38,016 bases of DNA from Actinomycetota bacterium (GTDB taxonomy: Bacteria; Actinomycetota; Nitriliruptoria; Nitriliruptorales; Nitriliruptoraceae), in the NCBI GenBank assembly GCA_017852335.1, contig JAFMLG010000013.1, positions 1 to 38,016 of the forward strand, in the 5' to 3' direction. A program made the position numbers and the translations under genes. Below the pieces are notes generated by a model. It saw only the letters and a list, made by a program, of their open reading frames with translations. It had not been told where the DNA came from and did not search any database. Positions 15,462 to 23,380 of the stretch are shown in pieces; the stretch's first letter is position 1; the number at the start of each line of letters is the position of its first letter.

Positions 15462-17545
15462 GCGTCGACCCTCCGGACGAGCAGGTTGCCGTAGGGGTCG
15501 ACGGTGGCTGCGAAGCCGGGGTGGACGGGCACGGTCGAGCCGAACTCCTGGACGACCGCCGGACCGACGACGACCGCGCCGGGGGCGAGGCGCTCGCGCG
15601 CGTGGATGGCGGCGTCGACGGGGCCGCCGTCGAACACGACCGGCCGCGTCCCCGTCCGCGACGCCACCGGGTCGGTGTCGCCGGGTGGCAGCTGCGCGAT
15701 GCTCGGTCGGCGGATCGGTCCGATGCCCGTGACCCGGAGGTTGACCCACTCGACGGGGTGCTGGTGCCCGCCTCGGGAGGCGGCGTCGCGGTAGCAGTAG
15801 CCGTACAGGCGCTCGTGCTCGTCATGGAACGCCGCGACCACGGCGGCGCGGAAGCGCTCGTCGACCGGTCCCTCGGGGGCGTCGACCCGGACCTCGAAGG
15901 CCTGCCCGTCGTACCGGAGGTCGGCCGAGCGCAGGAGCCGGTGGTCGGCGGCGGCGAAGCCCTCGGCGTCGAGCGTCGCGTGGGCCCGCCGCTCGAGGTC
16001 GGCGTACACGCCGGCGACGCGGTCGAGGTCGAGGCGGTCGTCGCGGGCGACCATGGTCTGGACGTCGTCGTTGCGGACGTCGACGCTGAGCAGCCCGAGG
16101 GCGGAGAGGTTGCCGGGGTTCGGCGCGATCAGCACGGCCTCGAGCCCGAGGATGTCGATGAGCCGGCAGACCAGCAGGGGGCCAGAGCCACCGAAGGCCG
16201 CCATCACGAAGCCGCGGACGTCGAGCCCCCGCTTGACGGTGACCTGGCGGATCGCGTTCGCCTGGTTCCAGGCGCTGACCTCGAGGATCCCCCGGGCCGT
16301 CTCGTCGTCGCCGAGGCCGAGCCGGGCCGCGAGCCCGCGGACGCCGGCCCGCGCCGCCTCGACGTCGAGCGCGATCTCGCCGCCGAGGAGATGGGGAGGG
16401 ATCCGGCCGAGGTGGAGGTGCGCGTCGGTGACCGTCACGTCGGTCCCGCCCCTGCCGTAGCAGAGGGGGCCCGGGTCGGCTCCGGCGGAGCGCGGGCCGA
16501 CCTTGAGCGTCCCCTCGGGGCTGACCCAGGCGATCGAGCCGCCGCCGGCACCCACGGTCACGACGTCGATCATGGGGATGCGGGACGGGAACCGTCCGAC
16601 GGTCCCCTCGGTGGTCAGCGTCGGACGACCACCGATCACGACCGACACGTCGGTGGACGTCCCCCCGCCGTCGAGCGTGAGGATGCGGTCGTAGCCGGCC
16701 GCCCCGGCGACCATCGCGGCACCGAGCGCGCCGGCGGCGGGTCCCGAGAGCACGGTCGTGATGGGCTGGTTCACGACCTCGCCGGCGGAGAGGACGCCGC
16801 CGTTCGACTTCATGACGTAGAACGGGATGCCGCTGCCCTCGGTCGCGCGCTCGAGGCGGTCGGCGATGCCCGTGATGTAGCGACGCATCCGCGGCTTCAC
16901 CGCCGCGTCGACCAGCGTGGTCATCGTCCGCTCGTACTCGCGGTACTCGCGCAGCACCTCGCTCGAGATGCTGACCTCGGCCGTCGGGTGCTCGCGGCGG
17001 AGGATCTCGAGCATCCGGCGCTCGTGCGCGTCGTCCGCGTAGCTGTGCAGGAGGCAGACGCCGATCGTGTCGATGCCACGGTCGCGGAACCAGCGGGCGA
17101 CGGCGACCGCGCCCTCCTCGTCGAACGGCCGGACCTCGCTGCCGTCGACGGCGAGGCGGCCGCCGACCTCGCGGACCAGGTCGACCGGGACGATGCGGTC
17201 CGGCTTGATCCAGAAGTAGCTGTTGCCGTACCCGTCCGGGACCGACTGCCGCGCGATCTCGAGGATGAAGCGGTAACCCTCGGTCGTGATCAGCCCGAGC
17301 CGCTCGATCCGGTCCTCGAGCAGCGCGTTGGTGGCGACGGTCGTGCCGTGGCAGACGGCCGCGACCTCGTCGCCGCCGCGCCCGAGCATCCCGAGCACCT
17401 TCGCGATCCCGTCGAGGAACCCCACCGAGGGGTCGGACGGCGTCGACGGTGTCTTCGTCGTCGCGAGCGTCCCGTCGACCTCGTCGAAGGCGACGACGTC
17501 GGTGAACGTCCCGCCCGTGTCGATGCCGATCCGCAGCCGTCGCAT
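15458..17545 (-). CDS. hyuA: Hydantoinase A / oxoprolinase family ATP-binding subunit
   Basis: A 695-residue HyuA protein. The actin-like phosphate-binding motif IGIDTGGTFTDVV starts at residue 6. VCHGTTVATNALLEDRI, TEGYRFILEIARQ, REYREYERTMTTLVDAAVKPRM and FYVMKSNGGVLSAGEV follow, and the second phosphate motif is LTLDGGGTSTDVSVV. DVVTVGAGGGSIAW, GPRSAGADPGPLCYGRGG and RGFVMAAFGGSGPLLVCRL are standard family signatures. With HyuB it hydrolyses a cyclic amide using ATP to phosphorylate the ring carbonyl. ATG 17545 is preceded by GGAGGGAG. The first full-length gene of its operon, it lies behind a leader with a small ORF and a long hairpin. Confidence 0.92.
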   Translation of the reverse strand: MRRLRIGIDTGGTFTDVVAFDEVDGTLATTKTPSTPSDPSVGFLDGIAKVLGMLGRGGDEVAAVCHGTTVATNALLEDRIERLGLITTEGYRFILEIARQSVPDGYGNSYFWIKPDRIVPVDLVREVGGRLAVDGSEVRPFDEEGAVAVARWFRDRGIDTIGVCLLHSYADDAHERRMLEILRREHPTAEVSISSEVLREYREYERTMTTLVDAAVKPRMRRYITGIADRLERATEGSGIPFYVMKSNGGVLSAGEVVNQPITTVLSGPAAGALGAAMVAGAAGYDRILTLDGGGTSTDVSVVIGGRPTLTTEGTVGRFPSRIPMIDVVTVGAGGGSIAWVSPEGTLKVGPRSAGADPGPLCYGRGGTDVTVTDAHLHLGRIPPHLLGGEIALDVEAARAGVRGLAARLGLGDDETARGILEVSAWNQANAIRQVTVKRGLDVRGFVMAAFGGSGPLLVCRLIDILGLEAVLIAPNPGNLSALGLLSVDVRNDDVQTMVARDDRLDLDRVAGVYADLERRAHATLDAEGFAAADHRLLRSADLRYDGQAFEVRVDAPEGPVDERFRAAVVAAFHDEHERLYGYCYRDAASRGGHQHPVEWVNLRVTGIGPIRRPSIAQLPPGDTDPVASRTGTRPVVFDGGPVDAAIHARERLAPGAVVVGPAVVQEFGSTVPVHPGFAATVDPYGNLLVRRVDA

Positions 17546-17573
17546 TGCGACTCCCTCCGTGCTCCTCCGACGG

Positions 17574-17616
17574 CCCGCGGTGGGCGATCGGGGATGACCC
17601 GACCGCCCACCGCGGG
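17574..17616. promoter_or_regulatory. Long hairpin in the hyuA leader
   Basis: A perfect 13-base inverted repeat (17574-17586 with 17604-17616) encloses one A·C mismatch and a second perfect 5-base stem (17588-17592 with 17598-17602), leaving a 5-base loop GATGA. The result is a nearly perfect 19-pair stem. It lies 28 bases upstream of the hyuA start and seven bases after the stop of a 20-codon ORF. No T-run follows on either strand, so it could be an actinobacterial-style terminator, an attenuator or a protein-binding operator. Confidence 0.75.
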
Positions 17617-17622
17617 GATCCG

Positions 17623-17685
17623 TCAGGGCAGGACCACCTCGACGGCATCCGCCGCCGGCGCTGCGACGTTCCCGACGCCGTCCAT
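17623..17685 (-). CDS. Putative 20-residue leader peptide upstream of hyuA
   Basis: ATG 17685 is preceded by GGGAGGGG at good spacing and opens a 20-codon frame, MDGVGNVAAPAADAVEVVLP, ended by TGA 17623-17625. The peptide is acidic and rich in Ala and Val, without a run of one amino acid that would suggest classical attenuation. The frame ends just before the large hairpin, which is the layout expected of a leader peptide controlling hyuA. It may equally be a chance ORF; its third codon positions are nearly all G or C, like real genes here, but it is too short for that to weigh much. Confidence 0.35.
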   Translation of the reverse strand: MDGVGNVAAPAADAVEVVLP

Positions 17686-17846
17686 GCCCCTCCCACGTCG
17701 ACCGGTGTCCCGGCCGGCCCCGACCGTCCGGGGCCCTCCCACGATCACCCTACGTCGGCGAGCGCGGGCGGGGAACTGTGAGATCACGACGAATCCGGCC
17801 CCGGTTTGTCAGGTTCCGCCAACTCCCGAGCCTGGCCGGGACCGGC
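17686..17846 (-). promoter_or_regulatory. Likely promoter/operator region of the hyu operon
   Basis: Non-coding stretch between the AhpD-like gene and the small ORF, visibly less GC-rich than its surroundings at 17772-17815. A TANNNT -10 candidate, TAGGGT, is on the minus strand (complement of 17747-17752). A short dyad GTGA-GA-TCAC lies at 17778-17787, where a regulator could bind upstream of that box. No clear -35 hexamer is seen at standard spacing. Confidence 0.35.
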
Positions 17847-18431
17847 TCAGGACTCGTGCTTGCCGACCTCCCAGCCCTCGAGGTGCTGGCGGGCGAAGGC
17901 CAGCGGCGACGACTCGAGCGTCGTGGCCATCGTGTCGTTCCACCGGTTGAGGTAGCCGAACACGCAGATCGCCGCGACGATCTCGACCACCTGCGCGTCG
18001 TCGAAGTGACGCCGGAGCTCGGCGAACTCGGCGTCGGTCACCTCGTTGGGGCTGCGTCCTGCGCCCCTCGCGACGACCAGCGCGGCTCGCTCCGCCGCAT
18101 CGAAGAGGTCGCTCGTCTCGAAGCCCCAGAGGGCCTCGATCTTCTCGATCGGGACGCCGCGGCGCTCGGCGACGTGCGAGGTGTGCGCCTGGCAGTAGGC
18201 GCAGGCCGCGGCGTTGCTCGCCATCAGCACGACGAGCTGCTTGAGGCCGGCGTCGACCCGCCCCGGTCCCATGACGGTCGCGTTGAGGGCGGCGAAGGCC
18301 TCGGCGATGTCGGGCCGATGCGCCATCGTGAGGGTGGAGTTCGGGAGGACGCCGAGGTGCTCCTCGACGCGCTGGAACAGCGGCTCGAGCGCAGGAAGGG
18401 CGGAGCGGTCGAGTGCGGGCAGTCGTGGCAT
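17847..18431 (-). CDS. Carboxymuconolactone decarboxylase family protein (AhpD-like)
   Basis: A 194-residue all-helical protein of the CMD/AhpD group. The redox motif is CAYCQAHTSHV with Cys77, Cys80 and His83 or His86, so this member is of the thiol peroxidase-related kind, not a true lactone decarboxylase. GVLPNSTLTMAHRPDIAEAF at the N-terminal side and RSPNEVTDAEFAELRRHFDDAQVVEIVAAICVFGYLNRWNDT after it are typical of the family. ATG 18431 is preceded by AAGGAG. It lies 47 bases after the amidase gene at the end of the molybdenum hydroxylase operon. Such genes often accompany oxidative catabolic operons, probably against peroxide, but the exact role is unknown. Confidence 0.85.
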   Translation of the reverse strand: MPRLPALDRSALPALEPLFQRVEEHLGVLPNSTLTMAHRPDIAEAFAALNATVMGPGRVDAGLKQLVVLMASNAAACAYCQAHTSHVAERRGVPIEKIEALWGFETSDLFDAAERAALVVARGAGRSPNEVTDAEFAELRRHFDDAQVVEIVAAICVFGYLNRWNDTMATTLESSPLAFARQHLEGWEVGKHES

Positions 18432-18478
18432 GTCGGACTCCTTCGTCGTCGGTGGTGCGGTGGGGAGGTGCGGTCGCT

Positions 18479-19783
18479 TCAGTCCCCTGCCAGCGCCCGG
18501 AGCAGCGGCGCGAGCCGGGCGGCCGCGGCCAGCACCCGCGCGTCGGACCCGACCGGACCGACGAGCTGGACGCCGAGCGGGAGGCCCGCGGGGCCCCGGA
18601 GCCCGGGGACGGCCACGGCGGGACCGCCGAGCAGCGTCCACGTCCGGCAGAACACCGGGTCCCCGGTGACCGTCCGCTCGGGTGCCTCGCCGACGACGGA
18701 GGGCGTGAGCAGCGCGTCGTACCCCGCCAGGGCGGCGGCGACGGCCTCCCTCCCCCGCTCGGCCAGCGCCAGCGCTTCGGCCGCACCCTCGGCGTCCGGA
18801 CCCTCGGCGAGGTACGCGCGCAGCCCCGGGCTCAGGAGGTCCGCGTGCCGGGTCCGCTCGAGGGCGAGGTTCCCCCAGGCCTCGTGGCGCATGAGGACCT
18901 GCTGGGCCGCGATCAGGTCACCGAACCACGTCGGGAGCTCGACCTCGGCGATCTCGACGTCGCCGCCGTCCGAGAGCGCAGCGACCGCCGCGTCGACGAC
19001 CGCGCGGGCGTCGTCGTCCATCCGGGCCGGTGACGCGCCGGGCCACCACCCGATCCGCGGACGCCCCTGAGGGCGCTCGGCGGGCGACGGCATCGGCTCG
19101 TCGGCCATGACGGCCAGGACGAGGGCGGCGTCCTCCGCGTCCTGCGCCATCACGCCGAGCGTGTCGAGGTGCTCGGAGCAGAGCTTCACCCCGTCGAACG
19201 GGACGCGGCCGAACGTCGGCTTCGCCCCGACGATGCCGCAGAACGAGGCCGGCCGGACCACGGAGCCGGCGGTCTGGGTGCCGAGCGCGATCGGGAGCAG
19301 CCCGGCCGCGACCGCGGCGGCGGAGCCGCTCGAGGAGCCGCCGGGGGTGCGGGTCGGGTCGTGCGGGTTGCGGGTCGGACCGGGGGTGAACAGCGCGAAC
19401 TCGGTGGTGACCGTCTTCCCGACGATCAGCGCGCCGGCGACCCGCAGCCGGTCCACGACGATCGCGTCGCGCTCCGGGCGGTGGCCGGCGTGGATCGGCG
19501 AGCCGTACGCCGTCGGCGCGTCCGCGGTGTCGATGATGTCCTTCAGCCCGACGGGGAGACCGTGGAGGGGGCCCCGCGCGGAGGGCGGGACCGCGTCGAG
19601 CTCGCGCGCCCGCTCGAGGACCGCCGCGGGATCGAGGTGGGCGAAGGCCCGCAGGTCCGGCTCGACGTCCGCGATGCGCGCGAGCGTGGTCTGCGCGGTC
19701 GCGAGGACGCTCCCGCGCCCCCCGCGGTGCGCCGCGACGAGCTCGCGGGCCCGGACGGGTCCCGACGGATCCGGGTCGCTCAC
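18479..19783 (-). CDS. Amidase-signature family hydrolase
   Basis: A 434-residue amidase. The Ser-cisSer-Lys triad can be placed as Lys81 in GLPVGLKDIIDT, a cis-Ser at about 151 in TPGGSSSGSAAAVAAG, and the nucleophile Ser174 in GTQTAGSVVRPASFCGIVG. The C-terminal LLTPSVVGEAPE and GLPLGVQLVGP are also standard. It hydrolyses an amide or ureide C-N bond. Known relatives include ureidomalonase of the oxidative pyrimidine pathway and the allophanate hydrolases; the extra C-terminal domain of full allophanate hydrolases (about 600 residues) is absent. Its GTG overlaps the coxG stop. Next to a molybdenum hydroxylase and a barbiturase-type gene, a ureidomalonate or malonamate hydrolase is the most attractive role, by inference. 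Confidence 0.87.
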   Translation of the reverse strand: MSDPDPSGPVRARELVAAHRGGRGSVLATAQTTLARIADVEPDLRAFAHLDPAAVLERARELDAVPPSARGPLHGLPVGLKDIIDTADAPTAYGSPIHAGHRPERDAIVVDRLRVAGALIVGKTVTTEFALFTPGPTRNPHDPTRTPGGSSSGSAAAVAAGLLPIALGTQTAGSVVRPASFCGIVGAKPTFGRVPFDGVKLCSEHLDTLGVMAQDAEDAALVLAVMADEPMPSPAERPQGRPRIGWWPGASPARMDDDARAVVDAAVAALSDGGDVEIAEVELPTWFGDLIAAQQVLMRHEAWGNLALERTRHADLLSPGLRAYLAEGPDAEGAAEALALAERGREAVAAALAGYDALLTPSVVGEAPERTVTGDPVFCRTWTLLGGPAVAVPGLRGPAGLPLGVQLVGPVGSDARVLAAAARLAPLLRALAGD

Positions 19784-20430
19784 GTGAGCAGCGACCCGAG
19801 GACGACGCCGACGACGACGAGCGCGCCGCCGAGCACGGCGGCCAGCGCGAGGTCGGAGGGACGCCGGGCGACACCGGACGTCGGGATGCCCGGACCCGGT
19901 CCGGCCGTGCCGGGCGTGACCCCGGAGGCGGGGGCGGAGGCGGCGACGGGGGCGGTGGCCGGACCCGTCGCCGCGGCCGCTGCGGGCGTCCGCTCGCCGC
20001 GGACGTCCGCCTCGACGGCGGCGAAGAACTGGCCGGCCATCCGCTTCGCGACGCCGGCGATCATGCGCTGCCCGACCCCGCCGATCATCCCGCCGACGAC
20101 CGCCTCGGCCTCGTAGCGGACCCGCGTCCCGCCCTCGACCTCGTCGAGTTGGACGACGGCGTCCGCGCTGACGGTCCCGGCGGTCCCGGAGCCTCCGGCG
20201 CGGAGGCGGTAGCGCTCGGGCTCGACGCGGTCCGAGAGCTCGACGGTCCCGAGGTAGGTGCCCTTGATGCTCGCGACGCCCGCCGTGATGGTCGCCCGGT
20301 ACGAGTCCGGTCCCGTCGCCTCGAGGCGCTCGCAGCCCGGCAGGGTCCGGGCCAGGACGGCCGGGTCCATGAGCGCCTCCCAGAGCCGCCGACGCGGGAC
20401 GCCGACGGTGACGCTGCCCTCGATCCTCAT
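19780..20430 (-). CDS. coxG: CoxG-like SRPBCC protein with C-terminal membrane anchor
   Basis: A 216-residue protein. Residues 1 to about 150 form a CoxG (START/SRPBCC) domain with MRIEGSVTVGVPRRRLWEALMDPAVLARTLPGCERLE at the front and GGMIGGVGQRMIAGVAKRMAGQFFAAVE at its last helix. An Ala/Pro/Gly-rich linker of about 40 residues follows, then a hydrophobic segment LALAAVLGGALVVVGVVLGSLL at the very end. In CO-oxidising bacteria CoxG helps recruit the molybdenum hydroxylase to the membrane, so the tail is a likely anchor. ATG 20430 follows GAGGAG, eleven bases after the coxL-like stop. Its place in the operon ties the enzyme to the membrane and perhaps to the quinone pool. Confidence 0.85.
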   Translation of the reverse strand: MRIEGSVTVGVPRRRLWEALMDPAVLARTLPGCERLEATGPDSYRATITAGVASIKGTYLGTVELSDRVEPERYRLRAGGSGTAGTVSADAVVQLDEVEGGTRVRYEAEAVVGGMIGGVGQRMIAGVAKRMAGQFFAAVEADVRGERTPAAAAATGPATAPVAASAPASGVTPGTAGPGPGIPTSGVARRPSDLALAAVLGGALVVVGVVLGSLLT

Positions 20431-20440
20431 GCTCGGCTCC

Positions 20441-22819
20441 TCAGCGGTGGTCGGCCGCGACGCGCAGGGCGTGCAGCCGGGACGGGGACAGCGGCATCGC
20501 GTCGATGCCGACGCCGACGGCGTCCTCGATGGCGGACGCGAGCGCGGCCGAGCCGGGGATGACGCCCGCCTCGCCCGCACCCTTGATCCCGAGCGGGTTC
20601 AGCGGTGATGGGGTCTCGAGGTGGTCGACGGCGACGGCCGGGACCTCCGAGGCGTACGGCATCAGGAAGTCCATGAACGACGCGTTGAGCAGCTGGCCGT
20701 GCTCGTCGTACGCCATCTCCTCGTACAGGGCACCGCCGACGCCCTGGGCGACCCCGCCCATGATCTGCCCCTCCACGATCATCGGGTTGATGAGCGTGCC
20801 GCAGTCGTGCACGACGGAGTAGCGCAGGATCCTCACGTCCGACGTCTCGGGGTCGACCTCGACCTCGACCGCGTGCATGCCGTTCGCGAACGTCGAGCGC
20901 AGCGGCGAGTAGAAGTCGGTCCCCTCGAGCCCGGGCGACTCCCCCGCCGCGACCGGCGGTCGGTCCGTCGTCCCCGGCGAGGCGAACTGCGTCGCGATCC
21001 GCGCGGACGCGTCGAACGCGTAGCGGAGCGGGTTCGACATGGTTGCGAGGACGCCGAGCGGGATCGACGTGGCCGGGCTGCCGACGACCCGGACGTGGCC
21101 GTCCACCAGCTCGAGGTCCTCGACGTCGACCTCGAGCGCCTCGGACGCGATGCGCAGCGCCTTCTCCCGGACCTTCAGGGCGGCGAGGTGGATCGCGTTC
21201 CCGCTCATGACGGCCGCCCGCGAGGCGAACGTCCCGACGGCGTAGGCGAAGCGGCGCGTGTCGCCGGTGACGACCTCGACGTCCTCGAACGGGACGCCGA
21301 GCGCGTCGGCGACGACCTGCGCGAACGCCGTCCGGTGACCCTGCCCCTGGGTCGAGAGGCCGGTCGCGACCTTCACCTTCCCGGTCGTCTCGACCTGCAC
21401 GTGGCCGCCCTCGTAGGGACCGACGCCGGTCCCCTCGACGTACGCCGCCATCCCGATCCCGAGGAGCCGCCCCGCTGCCTCGGCCGCGGCGCGGCGCGCG
21501 GGGAAGCCGTCCCAGTCGGCCAGCTCGCGCAGCTTCGCGAGCGAGGCCGGGAAGTCACCGGAGTCGTAGGCGTAGGGCCGGCCGTCCTGGAAGGTCAGCC
21601 CGAAGTCGTACGGCATCTCGTCGGGCCGGATCAGGTTGCGCTCGCGGACGAGGGTGCGGTCGAGCCCGAGGTGGCGGGCGATGCGGTCCATCGTCCGCTC
21701 CATCGCGAAGCAGCCCTGCGGACGCCCGGCGCCGCGGTAGGGGCTGACCGGGACGGTGTTGGTGTAGAGGCTGTCGAACCGGACCCGGTAGTCGGTGATC
21801 CGGTAGGGCCCCAGCAGCTGGGTCGACGTGATGATCGGGACGATCAGCCCGTAGGGGATGTAGGCCCCGTGGTCGTGCAGCAGGCGGACGTCGAGCCCGA
21901 GGATGCGGCCATCGTCGTCGAACCCGACGTCGATGAACTGGACCTGCCCCCGCTCGTGGTTCGCGGAGATGAAGTGCTCCCGGCGGTCCTCGGTGAACTT
22001 GACCTCGTGGCCGAGGAGCCGCGCGGCCCAGGGGACCAGCAGCTCCTCCGGCCACGGGTGCACGATCTTGACCCCGAAGCCGCCCCCGATGTCGGGCGCG
22101 ACGCACTCGACCTGAGCCAGGGGCAGCTCGAGGTACGAGGCCACGACCGCGCGCACGCTGGTCGGCGTCTGCGTCGAGGAGTGCACCCGCAGGCGCTGGT
22201 CGTCGGCGTCCCAGCGGGCGTGCACGCCGCGGGTCTCCATCGGCGTCGAGGCCGAGCGGTCGATGTCGAGGCGGAACGTCAGGCGGTTCGGCGCCGCCGC
22301 GATCCGGCCCGGCGCGTCGCCGATCTCCTGGGTCAGGGTGGCGGCGAGGTTGCCGGGGATGTCGTCGTGGACGAGGAGCTGCCCGGACGCGGCGCGCTCG
22401 TGGCCGACGACCGCCGGCAGCGGCTCGTACGCGACGTGGATGCGGTTCGCCGCGTCCTCGGCGAGGTAGCGGTCCCGCGCGACCACCATCGCGACCGCCT
22501 CGCCGACGTGGTTGACCTCGCCCGCCGCGAGCACGTGCTGCGTGCGGGCCGCGGTCAGGGCAGGGTGGGGGATGAGCACCGGCAGCCGCTCGCGCAGGCG
22601 CGGCGGGAGGTCCTCGTAGGTGTAGACGGCGACGACCCCGTCGACGTCGAGGGCGCCCGTGACGTCGATGTCGAGGACGCGGGCGTGCGCGTGGGGACTG
22701 CGGACGATCGCGACCTCGTACGCGCCCTGCCCCAGATCGTCGAGGTACCGGCCCTCCCCGCGGAGCAGCCGCGGGTCCTCGGTCCGCAGGACCGGCGCGC
22801 CGAGCATCCGGGTCGTCAT
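20441..22819 (-). CDS. coxL: Molybdenum hydroxylase large subunit (CoxL/xanthine dehydrogenase type)
   Basis: A 792-residue molybdopterin-binding subunit. It begins with GAPVLRTEDPRLLRGEGRYLDD, as in CoxL proteins. PDIGGGFGVKIVHPWPEELLVPWAARLL and VSPYRGAGRPQG (residues 359-369) bind the cofactor, as do GLSTQGQGHRTAFAQVVADALG and the catalytic base Glu750 in GIKGAGEAGVIPG. The active-site loop reads PYRGAGR, not the AYXCSFR that carries the Cu-Mo cluster of form I CO dehydrogenase. So it should be a hydroxylase of an N-heterocycle or similar compound, in the broad form II group. ATG 22819 overlaps the coxS stop as ATGA. With the neighbouring barbiturase-type gene, a uracil/thymine dehydrogenase is a good hypothesis. 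Confidence 0.9.
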   Translation of the reverse strand: MTTRMLGAPVLRTEDPRLLRGEGRYLDDLGQGAYEVAIVRSPHAHARVLDIDVTGALDVDGVVAVYTYEDLPPRLRERLPVLIPHPALTAARTQHVLAAGEVNHVGEAVAMVVARDRYLAEDAANRIHVAYEPLPAVVGHERAASGQLLVHDDIPGNLAATLTQEIGDAPGRIAAAPNRLTFRLDIDRSASTPMETRGVHARWDADDQRLRVHSSTQTPTSVRAVVASYLELPLAQVECVAPDIGGGFGVKIVHPWPEELLVPWAARLLGHEVKFTEDRREHFISANHERGQVQFIDVGFDDDGRILGLDVRLLHDHGAYIPYGLIVPIITSTQLLGPYRITDYRVRFDSLYTNTVPVSPYRGAGRPQGCFAMERTMDRIARHLGLDRTLVRERNLIRPDEMPYDFGLTFQDGRPYAYDSGDFPASLAKLRELADWDGFPARRAAAEAAGRLLGIGMAAYVEGTGVGPYEGGHVQVETTGKVKVATGLSTQGQGHRTAFAQVVADALGVPFEDVEVVTGDTRRFAYAVGTFASRAAVMSGNAIHLAALKVREKALRIASEALEVDVEDLELVDGHVRVVGSPATSIPLGVLATMSNPLRYAFDASARIATQFASPGTTDRPPVAAGESPGLEGTDFYSPLRSTFANGMHAVEVEVDPETSDVRILRYSVVHDCGTLINPMIVEGQIMGGVAQGVGGALYEEMAYDEHGQLLNASFMDFLMPYASEVPAVAVDHLETPSPLNPLGIKGAGEAGVIPGSAALASAIEDAVGVGIDAMPLSPSRLHALRVAADHR

Positions 22820-23361
22820 GCTGCGCCCTCCGGTCGGTGGCGCTCGCGCGGGTCGACGCCGGTCCCCGCGAGCTCCTCGGCCGCGCCGGCGACCGCCGCG
22901 AGGATCCCGGCGTAGCCGGTGCAGCGGCAGAGGTTCCCGCTCATCGCGTCGCGGATCGTCGCCGCGTCGGGCGCGGGCTCCTCTGCGAGGAACGCGCAGG
23001 CGGTCATGATGAAGCCGGGCGTGCAGAACCCGCACTGCAGCCCGTGGTGCTCCTGGAAGGCGCGCTGGACCGGGTGGAGCGTCCCGTCCTCGGCGGCGAG
23101 CCCCTCGACCGTCGTGACGGCGCGGCCGCTGACGCTGACCGCGAGCGTGAGGCAGGAGCGGACCGGCATGCCGTCGAGCAGGACGGTGCAGGCGCCGCAG
23201 ACCCCGTGCTCGCACCCGACGTGGGTCCCGGTCAGCTCGAGGTCGTGGCGCAGCAGGTCGCTCAGGAGCCTGCGCGCGGGGACCCGGGCGCGCCGGACCT
23301 GCCCGTTGACCGTGAGCTCGACGTCGTGGAGCGCCTCGGGTGCCGGCGTCGTGCGGTCCAT
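22816..23361 (-). CDS. coxS: Molybdenum hydroxylase [2Fe-2S] subunit (CoxS type)
   Basis: A 181-residue iron-sulfur subunit with two clusters. The plant-ferredoxin-like cluster uses Cys50, Cys55, Cys58 and Cys70 (CEHGVCGACTVLLDGMPVRSC). The second, all-helical cluster domain uses Cys110, Cys113, Cys145 and Cys147 (CGFCTPGFIMTACAFL and GNLCRCTGY). It passes electrons from the molybdenum site in the large subunit to FAD in the medium subunit. ATG 23361 follows GGAGGGG. The gene order M-S-L is the usual one for cox-type operons. Confidence 0.93.
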   Translation of the reverse strand: MDRTTPAPEALHDVELTVNGQVRRARVPARRLLSDLLRHDLELTGTHVGCEHGVCGACTVLLDGMPVRSCLTLAVSVSGRAVTTVEGLAAEDGTLHPVQRAFQEHHGLQCGFCTPGFIMTACAFLAEEPAPDAATIRDAMSGNLCRCTGYAGILAAVAGAAEELAGTGVDPRERHRPEGAA

Positions 23362-23380
23362 GGCCCCTCCTGCCGTCACG

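Noticed and set aside
15521-17950. An 809-codon open frame on the plus strand
   Set aside because: It is antisense to hyuA, and its protein is rich in Arg, Asp, Val and Gly without any family signature. Long antisense frames are expected at this GC content. hyuA has strong motifs, so this frame is a shadow.
18479-19783. Allophanate hydrolase of a cyanurate pathway
   Set aside because: The protein lacks the extra C-terminal domain of full-length allophanate hydrolases, and no biuret hydrolase is nearby. A ureidomalonate- or malonamate-type amidase fits the context better.
20441-22819. Aerobic CO dehydrogenase
   Set aside because: The overall cox gene set suggests it, but the active-site loop is PYRGAGR and lacks the AYXCSFR motif with the copper-binding cysteine of form I enzymes. 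CO oxidation is therefore not claimed.
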